A stretch of 64,000 bases of DNA. Origin: Mesorhizobium helmanticense. GTDB taxonomy: Bacteria > Pseudomonadota > Alphaproteobacteria > Rhizobiales > Rhizobiaceae. Position numbers and translations under genes: made by a program. A model generated the notes under the pieces. The model was not told the origin of the DNA. It saw only the letters and a program-made list of their open reading frames with translations, and made no database searches. Shown piece after piece: positions 25,382 to 33,924 of this stretch (its first letter is position 1; each line of letters starts with the position of its first letter). The stretch covers positions 1 to 64,000 of the forward strand of contig NZ_PZJX01000061.1 of NCBI RefSeq assembly GCF_003034915.1, given 5' to 3'.

Positions 25382-25798
25382 ATGAACAATGCCGTCCTAC
25401 TCGCCATAACAGCCGGCGTCGGCCTTGCGGCCGGCGCCGGCGGAACCTGGCTGGCAATTCCACACCCGACTGTCGAGGCAAGGACCATTACCAAGGCCGA
25501 GCTCACGGCGGCGATAGCCGCTGATCCCTCACTGTGTCCTCTGCCAGTCGTGGAGAAACCGTCAGAGGGTGAGGCCCTGGCTGCCTATCAGAACGCGCGA
25601 TCCAGCTCACCGTTGGTCTGGGATCGCAACGACCTGCCGAAGATCTCGCTTGCCCTTGGCCAGTGCGACAAAAACAACAACGGCCCCGGCGTTTCGTGCA
25701 TGACCACGGTCAAGATGTCGCCCAAGGCACAGCCTCTCAACCGTGTTGTGGGCTTCGCAAAGGCAGCCACCGGCGGATGGGTTGCCACAATCTTCTAG
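25382..25798 (+). CDS. Membrane-anchored hypothetical protein of the T4SS accessory operon
   Basis: A 138-residue protein with an N-terminal hydrophobic segment (AVLLAITAGVGLAAGAGGTW) acting as signal or anchor, followed by a periplasmic domain with three cysteines (SLCPLP, GQCDKNNNGPGVSCMTTV). It lies 11 nt after the TrbM-like gene. The conserved-looking centre suggests a small secreted accessory factor of transfer. No family recognised. Confidence 0.6.
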   Translation: MNNAVLLAITAGVGLAAGAGGTWLAIPHPTVEARTITKAELTAAIAADPSLCPLPVVEKPSEGEALAAYQNARSSSPLVWDRNDLPKISLALGQCDKNNNGPGVSCMTTVKMSPKAQPLNRVVGFAKAATGGWVATIF

Positions 25799-25822
25799 GC
25801 CGATACGGGAAAGGTGTTCGTC

Positions 25823-25996
25823 ATGGAAGATCAATTTCTCGACTACGTGACGGTCCTTGCAACAGCGGTGGTTTGCTTCGTCATCTCACTCTGCTTCGGC
25901 TGGAACTTCGTGGCTGCGTTGCTTTTTGGAATCGTCACCGGCGCGGTACAGGCCGGACTCATCCGCCTGGTGCATGGAAGGCCTGACTTGCTGTGA
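25823..25996 (+). CDS. Small two-helix membrane protein
   Basis: A 57-residue protein with two hydrophobic stretches (VTVLATAVVCFVISLCFGW and FVAALLFGIVTGAVQAGLI). The ATG at 25823 has AAGG 8 nt upstream; a GTG at 25814 would add three residues. It is the last gene of the accessory operon and is followed by a terminator. Function unknown. Confidence 0.55.
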   Translation: MEDQFLDYVTVLATAVVCFVISLCFGWNFVAALLFGIVTGAVQAGLIRLVHGRPDLL

Positions 25997-26024
25997 CAGG
26001 CCATCAAGGAAACGTCTGCGCTAC

Positions 26025-26054
26025 AAAAGAGCCCGCCTGGGCGGTGGGCCTTTT
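26025..26054 (+). terminator. Probable terminator of the T4SS accessory operon
   Basis: AAAAGAGCCCGCC and GCGGTGGGCCTTTT fold into a GC-rich stem with a small bulge followed by TTTT, 28 nt after the last gene of the operon. Confidence 0.5.
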
Positions 26055-26200
26055 CCCTTGATGTTGTGCCATCAATCAGCACATGAATTTTCTGGCCAGA
26101 ACTGTCCCGAATGACCGGAGTCGACCCGTTGCTGTCGTCGAAGATACGTCCCTCTAAAGACTGCTTCGGCCTACCAGAGCTTTAAGCACCTGTGGCATGC

Positions 26201-26228
26201 AAAACCCCGCTCGCCGGGGGTTTGTTTG
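26201..26228. terminator. Bidirectional hairpin terminator
   Basis: AAAACCCCG-CTCGC-CGGGG followed by GTTTGTTTG; the A-rich left flank makes it usable from both sides. It lies 17 nt past the 3' end of the HNH gene on the minus strand. Confidence 0.6.
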
Positions 26229-26244
26229 TCGCCAGACGATCCAG

Positions 26245-26995
26245 TCAGACCGAATAGTACATGTCGAATTGCGTGTGCCGCTTATCTTGTAGTAAAATCT
26301 TACGAAGAAGGTCGAACCAGCTATCCAGCCATGCTTCGTACCACCTCTTGGCGCTTGGCTTCGCTGGCATAAACCAGTCCCGTGAACGATGTCCGCTTGA
26401 AGAACCGCAACCACCATTGCGACAACAGACCTTCGGGATCATCGAGATGAAGGTAGGCATACTCCAGCACGTCCGGTTCTGCGGACCTATGCTCCATGGC
26501 GGCAAATAGGTCATCCGCTAGGGGTAGCCGTTGAACGTCGGCCAAAACCTGATCATCTCGGATCGGGTAGTTAAGCCGATGATGCCGTGATAGGCCACGG
26601 ATGATTTTGCGGACGCTTCTTAGAACGCGGGGATCATCCGCAGGATAGATGCGATGGCGATCGGGGCCAACATCTGGAGCCGGTCGCATTAGCGCGAAGA
26701 CATCCAATGCACGTCGGCGACCGTCTTTCTCGGCCAAGGCCCGGCGCACCTTGCCAGACCACAACTCATCGACCGTACTATTTGTGTCGCCTGCGAGCGT
26801 CAGGACGAAGCGGAAGTGAGCATCATCGTCAGCGGAGCCATTGTTACAGTCCTTGCATGCAGCGATTATGATCCTCTGAAATCGGCTGTTCGACCGCGTC
26901 GGCGCATAGAGCGACTTCGGGACCACATGCTCACGGGTTGTCAGGCGGTGCTCACCGCAGAGCCCGCAATCGGCCCATTCTGGTTTATGCGCCAC
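26245..26995 (-). pseudogene. HNH-type endonuclease, frameshifted near the C-terminus
   Basis: The main frame (to 26321) starts at a GTG at 26995 or an ATG at 27082 and holds CGLCGEHRLTTREHVVPKSL, followed by CKDCNNGSADDDAHF: two CxxC pairs around an E-H core, an HNH-like zinc nuclease arrangement. Near 26340 the frame ends abruptly after EAKRQEVVRSMAG, while the next frame continues as AKRWYEAWLDSWFDLLRKIL and DKRHTQFDMYYSV to 26245, which looks like the genuine C-terminus. One indel explains this. The catalytic core is intact. Confidence 0.5.
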
Positions 26996-27227
26996 GGTAG
27001 CTTTACCCTTCCGATCCAGATCGATTGTGATGGTGATAGCCGACTGGATTGGAGCCGACCGAGCGTAGAGCAGGCTACGCAAGAAAGACCCGGCTCACGC
27101 CCGAGTCGCAAGCTCTAAATATCGCATTCTGCGAAGCGATGTCCGGCTGGACTAATCGCGATGATCGGCTCGCTTTTTGCTTCCCCGTTTGATCAAATAG
27201 ATTACCTTGAAGGAGGCTTACGAGGTC

Positions 27228-28076
27228 ATGCCGAAGCGGAAGCAGAAGTCCACCGACGAGTTCGCATCGTGGCGAAGCTATTGGGATTTCCGCCGTGAGG
27301 TCGCTCGCGAATGGCGCTACACATGGTCGGATTCCGCGCGGGCTTTTTTGACTACTGTGGTCCGCGAGAGCCATTCGCGTGTGGCTAAGGTCTCCAAGGG
27401 CGCGCACTTTTACCGAGCTCAAGTCGCCCACCACGACGTGTACGATCCCAACGTTGACGACGCTTTTCCGGGGCCTGCCCTGCCCGAGCGCATGCGTCCA
27501 CTGGCCGGTAGAGCATCCGAGGGTCGAGCTAACCCCAAGGGCATTCCCTGCCTATATATGGCCGTTGATAGGCATACAGCGCTGGCAGAGTGCCGACCGT
27601 GGATTGGATCATTGGTCTCCATCGGGGCCTTCAAGATTAATAGGGATTTGAAGGTCGTGGACTGCACCATGGGTACGGACAGGCATCTGCTTTTTCTTGA
27701 CGGCGAACCGACAGCTAAGAAAAAGTCCGAGTCCGTCTGGGCAGACATCGGAAGGGCGTTCCGAGCGCCAGTTATGCGTGATGACAATACTGCGGACTAT
27801 GCACCGACACAGGTCATAGCTGAGGCATTTCACAGAGAAGGCTTCGATGGCGTAGCCTACCGAAGCTCATTTGGCACCGACCGCTTCAACCTCGCGATAT
27901 TCGATCTGGACGCCGCCTCGATCGTCATGAACGAGCTTCACGAAATCAAGGATGTGGAGTTCAAGTTCGACCAAACAGCCAACCCCTACTACGTGCAGGC
28001 AGGCAACGACGGGAGGAACACTCTGGTGCAGAACGTCATCACGAGCATTTCTCCGGTCGAGCCTTCCAGCAACTAG
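27228..28076 (+). CDS. RES-domain protein, probable NAD-degrading toxin
   Basis: A 282-residue protein. RES features in order: FYRAQ with Arg63, GRANPKGIPCLYMAVDR (99-115), TALAECRP with Glu121, and a late serine/asparagine region (DFR/TDRFNLAIFDLD). RES toxins cleave NAD+ by phosphorolysis and normally pair with an Xre/DUF2384 antitoxin just upstream. No antitoxin is visible here; the divergent neighbour is an HNH gene. The protein is longer than typical 150-200-residue RES toxins and carries an N-terminal 60-residue extension. AAGGAGG precedes the ATG by 11 nt. Confidence 0.75.
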   Translation: MPKRKQKSTDEFASWRSYWDFRREVAREWRYTWSDSARAFLTTVVRESHSRVAKVSKGAHFYRAQVAHHDVYDPNVDDAFPGPALPERMRPLAGRASEGRANPKGIPCLYMAVDRHTALAECRPWIGSLVSIGAFKINRDLKVVDCTMGTDRHLLFLDGEPTAKKKSESVWADIGRAFRAPVMRDDNTADYAPTQVIAEAFHREGFDGVAYRSSFGTDRFNLAIFDLDAASIVMNELHEIKDVEFKFDQTANPYYVQAGNDGRNTLVQNVITSISPVEPSSN

Positions 28077-28189
28077 CGTTGGCACCATTCGCCGGTACAC
28101 GCGTCGTTGCATGGGGGAAGGGCAGTGCGTTCACTTCGTCCCCGGCCGCACGTAGAGGTTCACCACGTCCTTTTCCTCCGCCTCCTGCG

Positions 28190-28320
28190 ACGGCCACGAC
28201 TTCCCGACTTGCGAGAAGGCGGGGGTACCTCTCCCTGCTGCCGACTACTTGGGTGAGGTCGGCTACATGCACATCGCGGAAGCGCATCGCGGCGCGGGGC
28301 TCGGGAAGCTCCTTGAATTA
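28190..28320 (+). pseudogene. Fragment of a GNAT acetyltransferase
   Basis: The frame ADYLGEVGYMHIAEAHRGAG then LGKLLEL carries the R/Q-x-x-G-x-G/A acetyl-CoA loop of GNAT enzymes (HRGAGLGK). It has no start and is cut off at about 28320, where the remnant of an IS3-family element begins on the opposite strand. Upstream sequence shows further frame changes. Confidence 0.35.
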
Positions 28321-28538
28321 ACGATCGTGCTTGTCCGACAGCCCGGCATCGCCGTGCGCCTGGTACAAAGCAACCCACTTGCGCACAGTCGCCGCGTCAA
28401 CTCCACTGTTCGACGCCGCACTCGCGTAGCTCTCAGCCCCGCACAAAATAGCTATCGACAACCGAGCGTTTGAAACGCGCACTGTGTTTGGACATGCAAA
28501 ACCCCGAAGGTTGTGTCCAACTTTCGGGGGTCAGTTCA
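28318..28538 (-). mobile_element. Truncated IS3-family (IS150-group) element, left end and orfA fragment
   Basis: On the minus strand the sequence begins TGAACTGACCCCCGAAAG followed by TTGGACA (28538 downwards), the usual terminal repeat of IS150-group elements. An ATG at 28495 opens an OrfA-like frame (MSKHSARFKRSVVDSYF), which shifts frame near 28438 and continues SGVDAATVRKWVALYQAHGD and AGLSDKHDR, the helix-turn-helix part of OrfA. The rest, including orfB and the other end, is missing; homology stops at about 28320 at the GNAT fragment. Confidence 0.65.
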
Positions 28539-28579
28539 TTTTCAGCGGGCTTTTTCACCTCCATTGTTGGCTGATCACC

Positions 28580-28942
28580 TCACCCAAAAGGCGCCGCAAT
28601 CTCCATAACCGTCGCCATTTCCCTTTCCTCGAGACGCTCCCGCCTCGCGATCAAATATGCCGCGATGTATACCAGCTTCCCGATGGATTCCCGGTGATCG
28701 GCGGGCTGATACGCAATCACGTCGCGCCGCGCCGCGGCCTCGTCCAACGCGATCACGTCGCCAGCCCCGGGCCCCTTCTCAGCCTCTCGCAACGCTTTGG
28801 CCGCTCTTTGAGCTGCGACATGTCGTTCGATTATGTCGGCCAGGATGCCGAGCCGCGCCTCAGCATTAATCGCCGTGCGATTCTGCCGAGTGAAATGGTT
28901 GTCTCCGGATAGGTCATTTGAAGATTTTCCTTGGCTCAGCAT
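28580..28942 (-). CDS. Small helical hypothetical protein
   Basis: A 120-residue charged protein (RTAINAEARLGILADIIERH, AAQRAAKALREAEKG, IGKLVYIAAYLIARRERLEE). The ATG at 28942 has GAGGA 8 nt upstream; an ATG at 28957 is also possible. Composition is convincing for a real gene but no family is recognised. It lies between an IS remnant and the rcgA-like gene. Confidence 0.5.
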   Translation of the reverse strand: MLSQGKSSNDLSGDNHFTRQNRTAINAEARLGILADIIERHVAAQRAAKALREAEKGPGAGDVIALDEAAARRDVIAYQPADHRESIGKLVYIAAYLIARRERLEEREMATVMEIAAPFG

Positions 28943-29080
28943 GGCTTCATTCCTCATGCGGGCACACTCCGCCCCTGCCACCCCGGCCAAAATCGAGTTG
29001 ATAAAAACGTTGATCAAGGACGAGAGCACGATAGGATACGAAGGCCAGCGAAACGAAACGAAAGAAGCGCCAGTAAGCCA

Positions 29081-30691
29081 TTGATTAAGAATGGAAAAAT
29101 ATTTCTCCCTCCGCCGGGAGACGAAAGTGATTTCAAAGAAATATTCAAGCGTTTGGCCGCGGCGGGTGCTGGTCGGCCATTGGGCAAGGACGGGTTTCCT
29201 GCAGGCCCATGGACGCCCGAGCTACTCGCAGAGGCGATTTCACAGATCGATTCCAACCGGATTGGGGTCGATCTGCGAACGGTGCAGCTTTGGTTTCAAG
29301 AGAACGAGAAGGGAATTAGCACTGCCAATATTCGTTGGCTGGCGAGGGTTTTTGGGTGCGATGATCCGGTGGCAACTAGCGAATGGCAGATGGAGCTTAG
29401 TGCGGCGCAATCGCGGTTATCGGCCAAGAGACGAGAATGGAAGAGAGCCGGAAGCAGCGTTGCACACGAGATTCCAGATACAGCACTGGCTGCGACCTTC
29501 GATGACGACACAGCGTCTCCGGCAGAGCTAAAACGGGATACTGACGCCAAGGTGCCGAGGCGGCGTTTTAGTTTGGCGAGGAAATCGGAGGCGTTTTTTA
29601 GTCACGGATCTCCCCTGAATTTGCCGGCGTCGGTGTTTGCGGGTGTCACCGCTCTTGGGTTTTTGTCGTATATTACGGGGATTCACAGCGTGACATATGG
29701 CCGGGCGGATGGCGTCGTCAAGCAGGTTGGGTTTCTTTGGACAGCGAATTGGACATTCGTCTTCATGCTGTTTTTGCCACTGTTTTTTGCCTTCGTGACC
29801 GATCTAGTGACCTTTTGGAAAGATGAAGGCCGCCCAAAGCTTGTAGCGCAGGGCGACAAGATGGAAAGCGACGATGCCTGGGCCCGCAGCGTAGAAGCTT
29901 CTTCGTATTCATATTGGGCGGTTTTTTTGATTTGTGTGCTGTTCGCCGGTCTTTTTCAGTGGATCGGCGTGTCATTGATCCCGTTGATGAAAGGTGGTGG
30001 CAACTATGCGACGGATTGGGGCTCGTTAGCGATTGTGCGCCCTGAGGTCATATCGGTACCAGAAGCGGTCGTATTCACCGGGCTTGCTTACCTATACATG
30101 TGCCTGTGCTTTTATCTGTTCTTCGTAGGTCTCATTTTGCTCTATACGGTGATCCATGATCTTTGGAGAATTGGAGAAGCAGCGAGTTATCGGCCGGAAG
30201 TGGATTATCAACACCAGCACGAAGCCAGCCTCAGAGTGATGCGTGGAATTTTTCGGTGTACTGTTTTGGGGGTTCTGATCGCCATAGTCATGAAGGTCCA
30301 GAGTGCTTACCTGACATCGCGTGGGGAGAATATTGTGGCTTGGTTGGTCAGCGATATGTATTCCGCCTTCTATGGGCACAACGATGTGAGCGCCGGGATC
30401 AGTTATCGTAGGCCGACCCATTACAGTAGCCTTCTTATCGCTATTTCGACCTGTGTTGTATTTCTGTACGGCTCCATCCGTTTAGGGGTCGAACGTCGGT
30501 TTTGTATGCCTTTGTGGAGGATGTCAGCGATCGTAGCGTTACTCGTGGCCGGCTACTTGCTGATCGATGCATTTGCTGGCTTTTCGATCCTTCTGGGCGT
30601 TGGAGTGCTGCTCGCAATATACGGCCTGTTTGATCCAGGGTTGGGGCGATGGCGAGCGAGTAAGTTAGGAAGCAATCAGAGTGTATCATAG
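29081..30691 (+). CDS. rcgA: RcgA-family putative membrane transporter
   Basis: About 536 residues. An N-terminal 110-residue soluble region (KIFLPPPGDESDFKEIFKRL, WTPELLAEAISQIDSNRIGV, IRWLARVFGCDDP) looks like a helix-turn-helix domain; then seven or more membrane segments follow (ASVFAGVTALGFLSYITGI, FVFMLFLPLFFAFVTDLV, YWAVFLICVLFAGLFQWIG, LYMCLCFYLFFVGLILLYTV, LLIAISTCVVFLYGSI, MSAIVALLVAGYLLIDAFAG, ILLGVGVLLAIYGLF). I recall this architecture and the partner at 30681 as the rcgA/rcgR pair of Rhizobium plasmids. The start is taken as TTG 29081 because no ATG fits. Base composition looks more AT-rich than the T4SS region, suggesting later acquisition. Substrate unknown. Confidence 0.65.
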   Translation: MIKNGKIFLPPPGDESDFKEIFKRLAAAGAGRPLGKDGFPAGPWTPELLAEAISQIDSNRIGVDLRTVQLWFQENEKGISTANIRWLARVFGCDDPVATSEWQMELSAAQSRLSAKRREWKRAGSSVAHEIPDTALAATFDDDTASPAELKRDTDAKVPRRRFSLARKSEAFFSHGSPLNLPASVFAGVTALGFLSYITGIHSVTYGRADGVVKQVGFLWTANWTFVFMLFLPLFFAFVTDLVTFWKDEGRPKLVAQGDKMESDDAWARSVEASSYSYWAVFLICVLFAGLFQWIGVSLIPLMKGGGNYATDWGSLAIVRPEVISVPEAVVFTGLAYLYMCLCFYLFFVGLILLYTVIHDLWRIGEAASYRPEVDYQHQHEASLRVMRGIFRCTVLGVLIAIVMKVQSAYLTSRGENIVAWLVSDMYSAFYGHNDVSAGISYRRPTHYSSLLIAISTCVVFLYGSIRLGVERRFCMPLWRMSAIVALLVAGYLLIDAFAGFSILLGVGVLLAIYGLFDPGLGRWRASKLGSNQSVS

Positions 30692-31688
30692 TTGGCTTGA
30701 TCATTGGGATGAGCGGCGGGCGCGACGCGGTGAGGAAGGGAAGAAACCAACGGATTTCGTCCTTGACGCGGAACGCGCCTTTCCAGGTGCGAAGAAGATA
30801 ACAAGTATCGAGGAGTTCTGTGCCCTTGCGGACCAAGCCGTGGCTGATCCAGCCTTTTTCGATGAGCCGAGTGTGAGTGATCAGGGTTTTGAAAGGCTAG
30901 ATGGGTGGCTCAAATTTCCATCGGACATTTCTACTGATATCGAACAGAACAATGTCGTCTCGGCGAAAATCACAGAAAGCGGGTCGTTCGATCAGGCGAT
31001 GGTGATTTTTCACCATTGGAATGCAAGCGCCCGGAATCGTCAGATTGCCAACTTTTTCTCGCAGCGTGGAATCACGGTTGTCGAGATTGCTATGCCTTAT
31101 CACTTCGAACGCAGCCGTCCCGGCTCCGTGCACGCCGACTACATGCTTAGCCCTAATCTCGGTCGAACGATCCAATCTGTAAGGCAGGCAGTGTTGGATG
31201 GGCGAAAACTCATACGTTGGTTGAAAGGCGAAGGCTATCGAGAGATTTCGGTTCTCGGAATGAGCTTAGGTTCCTGGGTTGCGGCCATAGTCGCGGCACA
31301 CGACTTGGCTGTGTCAAAAGCCTCGTTGTTTCTGACGGCGGGGAGTCTAGCGGATATGGTTTGGACGGGCCGCGCGACGCGATCGATACGCGCCAGCCTT
31401 GAGCCTGAGATTGAGCTGACCGATCTCAGAAGGGCCTGGGGTCCATTTAACTTGGAGAATTACGCGCATAGTTTGGCACGGCCCGATCTCGATCTTCAGG
31501 TTGTGTTGGCTAAGAGAGACAAAGTGGTGTTGCCAGAGCTGTCGGAGAGGTTCATGCAGAGGCTAAAGGACGCCGGGGCAAGGCCAAATATTTTGGAATT
31601 AAACTGTGGTCACTATTCGCTCGCCATGCCGCCTTACATTTTGTTGGCCGGTTTGAGCTTGAAGCGGTTACTAAGGCGCGGCCGTTGA
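30681..31688 (+). CDS. rcgR: RcgR-family alpha/beta hydrolase
   Basis: A 335-residue alpha/beta hydrolase. VLGMSLGSWVAAI gives the nucleophile elbow G-x-S-x-G with Ser195, VIFHHWNAS is the oxyanion region, DLQVVLAKRDKVVLPELSER places an acidic residue, and ELNCGHYSLAM gives the catalytic His. It starts at GTG 30681, overlapping the rcgA end by 11 nt, so the two are translationally coupled. The RcgR family has been annotated as a putative quorum-lactone hydrolase; that substrate is not proven and is quoted from memory of family naming only. Confidence 0.65.
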   Translation: MYHSWLDHWDERRARRGEEGKKPTDFVLDAERAFPGAKKITSIEEFCALADQAVADPAFFDEPSVSDQGFERLDGWLKFPSDISTDIEQNNVVSAKITESGSFDQAMVIFHHWNASARNRQIANFFSQRGITVVEIAMPYHFERSRPGSVHADYMLSPNLGRTIQSVRQAVLDGRKLIRWLKGEGYREISVLGMSLGSWVAAIVAAHDLAVSKASLFLTAGSLADMVWTGRATRSIRASLEPEIELTDLRRAWGPFNLENYAHSLARPDLDLQVVLAKRDKVVLPELSERFMQRLKDAGARPNILELNCGHYSLAMPPYILLAGLSLKRLLRRGR

Positions 31689-32178
31689 GCGGTTTCTGTC
31701 GTCTGCTGACGAGTCGGCCGGTGAACATGAGTTTGGCGTTGGCCGGTCAGTTCACCAGCAAATTCTCTGGTAGGTGTCACGACACGAAGTGATGTGCCGC
31801 TAATCCTCGTTTCAATCATCCCGCACCAGCTCCTTCAAAAGCGGCCGTACCATCATCTTTCCTTCCGAATGGAAGGCAGGGCAGGCCTCGCCTCTGCCTG
31901 TCCGGCGAGGACCGGGAGAGTGGAGACAAGCACAAAAACCGGAAGGGGGATCACCCACCCGAAGGGCCGGCCGTTAGGTAGCGGCGGGTGCTGCAGGTCG
32001 AAGGCCGAAGCATGGGGAAAGCCGGTTTGTGCTTGGGCAGGGGGTTTACATTTTCCCCCATTGATTTCAAATATCCCTGCCCACGTTCTCGGGCATACCC
32101 CGTTAGTCGGGGCTCAACATAAGAGCATGCTGTGCCAGCTCTCTAACGGTCGGATCAATTTCCGACGAGGGGAAAGGC
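31689..32178. other. 490-nt gene-free region with long-spaced inverted repeat
   Basis: No gene is supported. AAGCACAAAAACCGG (31928-31942) and CCGGTTTGTGCTT (32022-32034) pair across 80 nt. The inner part, read on the minus strand, contains CCTTCGGGTGGGTGATCCCC, closely matching CCTTCGGGCGGGTGATCCCC of the GC-rich leader at 47718-48008. It may be a decayed leader of the same type. Confidence 0.45.
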
Positions 32179-32535
32179 ATGTGCATTCAAACTTTGCGGC
32201 GAGCTGCCGCGTTAAAACAAAACTTCTGCTGCTGGTATTGCGATTTTCAAATGTGGGAACGCAACTGCGAAGAGTTTGCCAGAAAGCACAACATATCGGT
32301 TGGAGAAGCGAAACGATTTCAGTGTACAGCCGAACATCTTATCGCCCGCCGCGACGGGGGCACGGATATCGCGAGCAACATCGTCGCTGCCTGTTTGTTC
32401 TGTAATAGAACGCGGCATAGGATGCCTTCGGCTCTCACTCACAAACGCTACCGACACCGGGTCTCTCGCGCGATTAGAAAGAAGAAGTGGCACCCGTCTT
32501 CTATCCATGCGGCACTGGGTGGTGTTTGCCGATGA
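32179..32535 (+). CDS. HNH endonuclease
   Basis: A 118-residue protein with NFCCWYCDFQMW (CxxC), then CTAEHLIARRDGGTDIASNI and VAACLFCNRTRHRMP: the E-H ... N ... CxxC-N arrangement of HNH nucleases. The basic C-terminus (KRYRHRVSRAIRKKKWH) would bind DNA. It stands alone between two gene-poor segments. Such short HNH proteins occur in restriction and mobile-element contexts; the target is unknown. Confidence 0.75.
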   Translation: MCIQTLRRAAALKQNFCCWYCDFQMWERNCEEFARKHNISVGEAKRFQCTAEHLIARRDGGTDIASNIVAACLFCNRTRHRMPSALTHKRYRHRVSRAIRKKKWHPSSIHAALGGVCR

Positions 32536-32691
32536 CGCTGCTACCCCACCTGTCGTCGTCCAAAGCCCAACCAGTGGATTCTTGCGTTCCAATATCCAAG
32601 CCTGGCCAGAGCCTCCGCCTGGAGGCGGGCGCCGGCGCCGGCTCGTAGCGAGGAAAGCCAAAACCGTTCCGGCAAGACGCCGCAGCCCGAA

Positions 32692-32955
32692 ATGGATAAT
32701 CTTCGGTCAGCTTCATTTCGCCTGTTACAGTCGCCTATGCTCGAAGTCGTGGATAACGAAAGGGGCATGCTGTCCGAGATCCTGGAAAAGGCGACTGTGC
32801 CATTTTCTCAAGCGCACACGTCGGCCGGACTGACAGGCTGTGCGCAGCTGGTAAACACGATGCGAGGAAAATTCAGGATAACTTCGACACCGGGCATAGG
32901 CACTCTGGTGAGTATCCTCCTTCCGATCTCTGCCAACAGAGCCAAGCCGAGTTAG
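32692..32955 (+). pseudogene. C-terminal fragment of a sensor histidine kinase
   Basis: LEVVDNERGMLSEILEKATV PFSQAH is split here only for length; it matches the G1 (DxGxG) box of HATPase domains, though the glycine is replaced (DNERGM). AGLTGCAQLVNTMRGKF and STPGIGTLVSILLP match the G2 region and end of the domain. The first half of any kinase is absent and the nucleotide-binding glycines are degenerate, so it is a decayed fragment. Confidence 0.5.
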
Positions 32956-33003
32956 CTTTTCCAAAGGTTTGGAAGTCCGCATCCGGCGCATTTCCCCACG
33001 CGA

Positions 33004-33306
33004 TCATTGGCGAGTTTTCGTATTCGCCGACCAGTGCTTCGCTGACGAACCGACCTCGAGATAGCGGCCAATCGAGCGCAAATAGGCGGCGATCTCTCGT
33101 ATCAAGAAATCTCGATCGCCGTAGGTCTGTTCGATCCGCTCCAGCTCCGGCAATGCAAATTTCAATTCACTCGGCGATAGGTCCGCGTCCCCGAAGACGT
33201 ATTTATCGTGGCCGACAGCGCAGATATCGCAGCCCGCCTTGATCACCTCATCAACGAACGCTGGTATTTCGCTTGTCTTCATGAGCCTTCTGTTTCTTGC
33301 CCTCAT
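33004..33306 (-). CDS. Small conserved protein with CDIC motif (intact paralogue of 9331-9618)
   Basis: A 100-residue protein: MRARNRRLMKTSEIPAFVDE, AGCDICAVGHDKYVFGDADL, LPELERIEQTYGDRDFLIRE, IAAYLRSIGRYLEVGSS. GGAAGGG lies 7 nt before the ATG. The frame stays open for 75 codons upstream (33307-33531) with a possible TTG start at 33453, so a longer form cannot be excluded. Function unknown; the C-x-x-C pair may bind metal. The second copy at 9331 is interrupted by a stop codon. Confidence 0.55.
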   Translation of the reverse strand: MRARNRRLMKTSEIPAFVDEVIKAGCDICAVGHDKYVFGDADLSPSELKFALPELERIEQTYGDRDFLIREIAAYLRSIGRYLEVGSSAKHWSANTKTRQ

Positions 33307-33924
33307 AACTGCACCCTTCCCTTTCCGATGTTGCCAGCCGCGTCGAAGGTTGGCGCTGATCTCCTTTTCGATGTCTACACTGAGCGTGAGATTGCCGAAC
33401 GGAGCTTTGCGATAGGGCGGTTTGTCGAAGTGAGGATCCCGGACCTCGCGCAAGCCATGCTGATCTATCCAGTCGTCGAATGATGGTCTCGCATATCCCG
33501 TGCCAATTGGCCCTTGTCCAATATAATCTGTTCAACCGCATGTAGCCGAAATGGATAAGCAGTTACCCCTGGCAACTGGTATCTGGTGCGGTAGTCTCAG
33601 GCACGCCGCTGCGTGGCCGCGCTCTATGCCTAGCGGCACGGAGCCCGGTTTTCAACCGGTCTCCGCCCATTCGGGTAACGATCGCTCGTGCATTCTGCTT
33701 CGCAGGCGGATCATCATTATCGGTGACCTAAATTGGCTGTATCAGCCGTTTACAGCGCGGAGCAAATTCAGCACAGTGCGCCCCGCACGATAGCTCTGAG
33801 TTGGTGATGGCAAGTCACTAGCCCTCCTTGTCATACACTGCGGGGGAGCCGTCCTGGCGCAAGCCGGCGACGGCTCCTTTCAGTTCAGAATGACGGCCGC
33901 GATCGCAGCCGAGGTTGATTAACT
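33307..33924. other. Region between the small CDIC gene and the first GC-rich leader
   Basis: Apart from the in-frame 5' extension of the minus-strand gene (33307-33531, including WIDQHGLREVRDPHFDKPPY), no gene is supported. The extension is compositionally protein-like (FGNLTLSVDIEKEISANLRR) but begins after a TGA without ATG or GTG, so it may be the truncated end of another gene. No tRNA or terminator could be confirmed. Confidence 0.35.

Noticed and set aside
33600..33700. Possible tRNA-like fold around GCCCGGTTTTCAACCGGTC
   Set aside because: No cloverleaf with acceptor stem and T-loop could be drawn; only a local hairpin.
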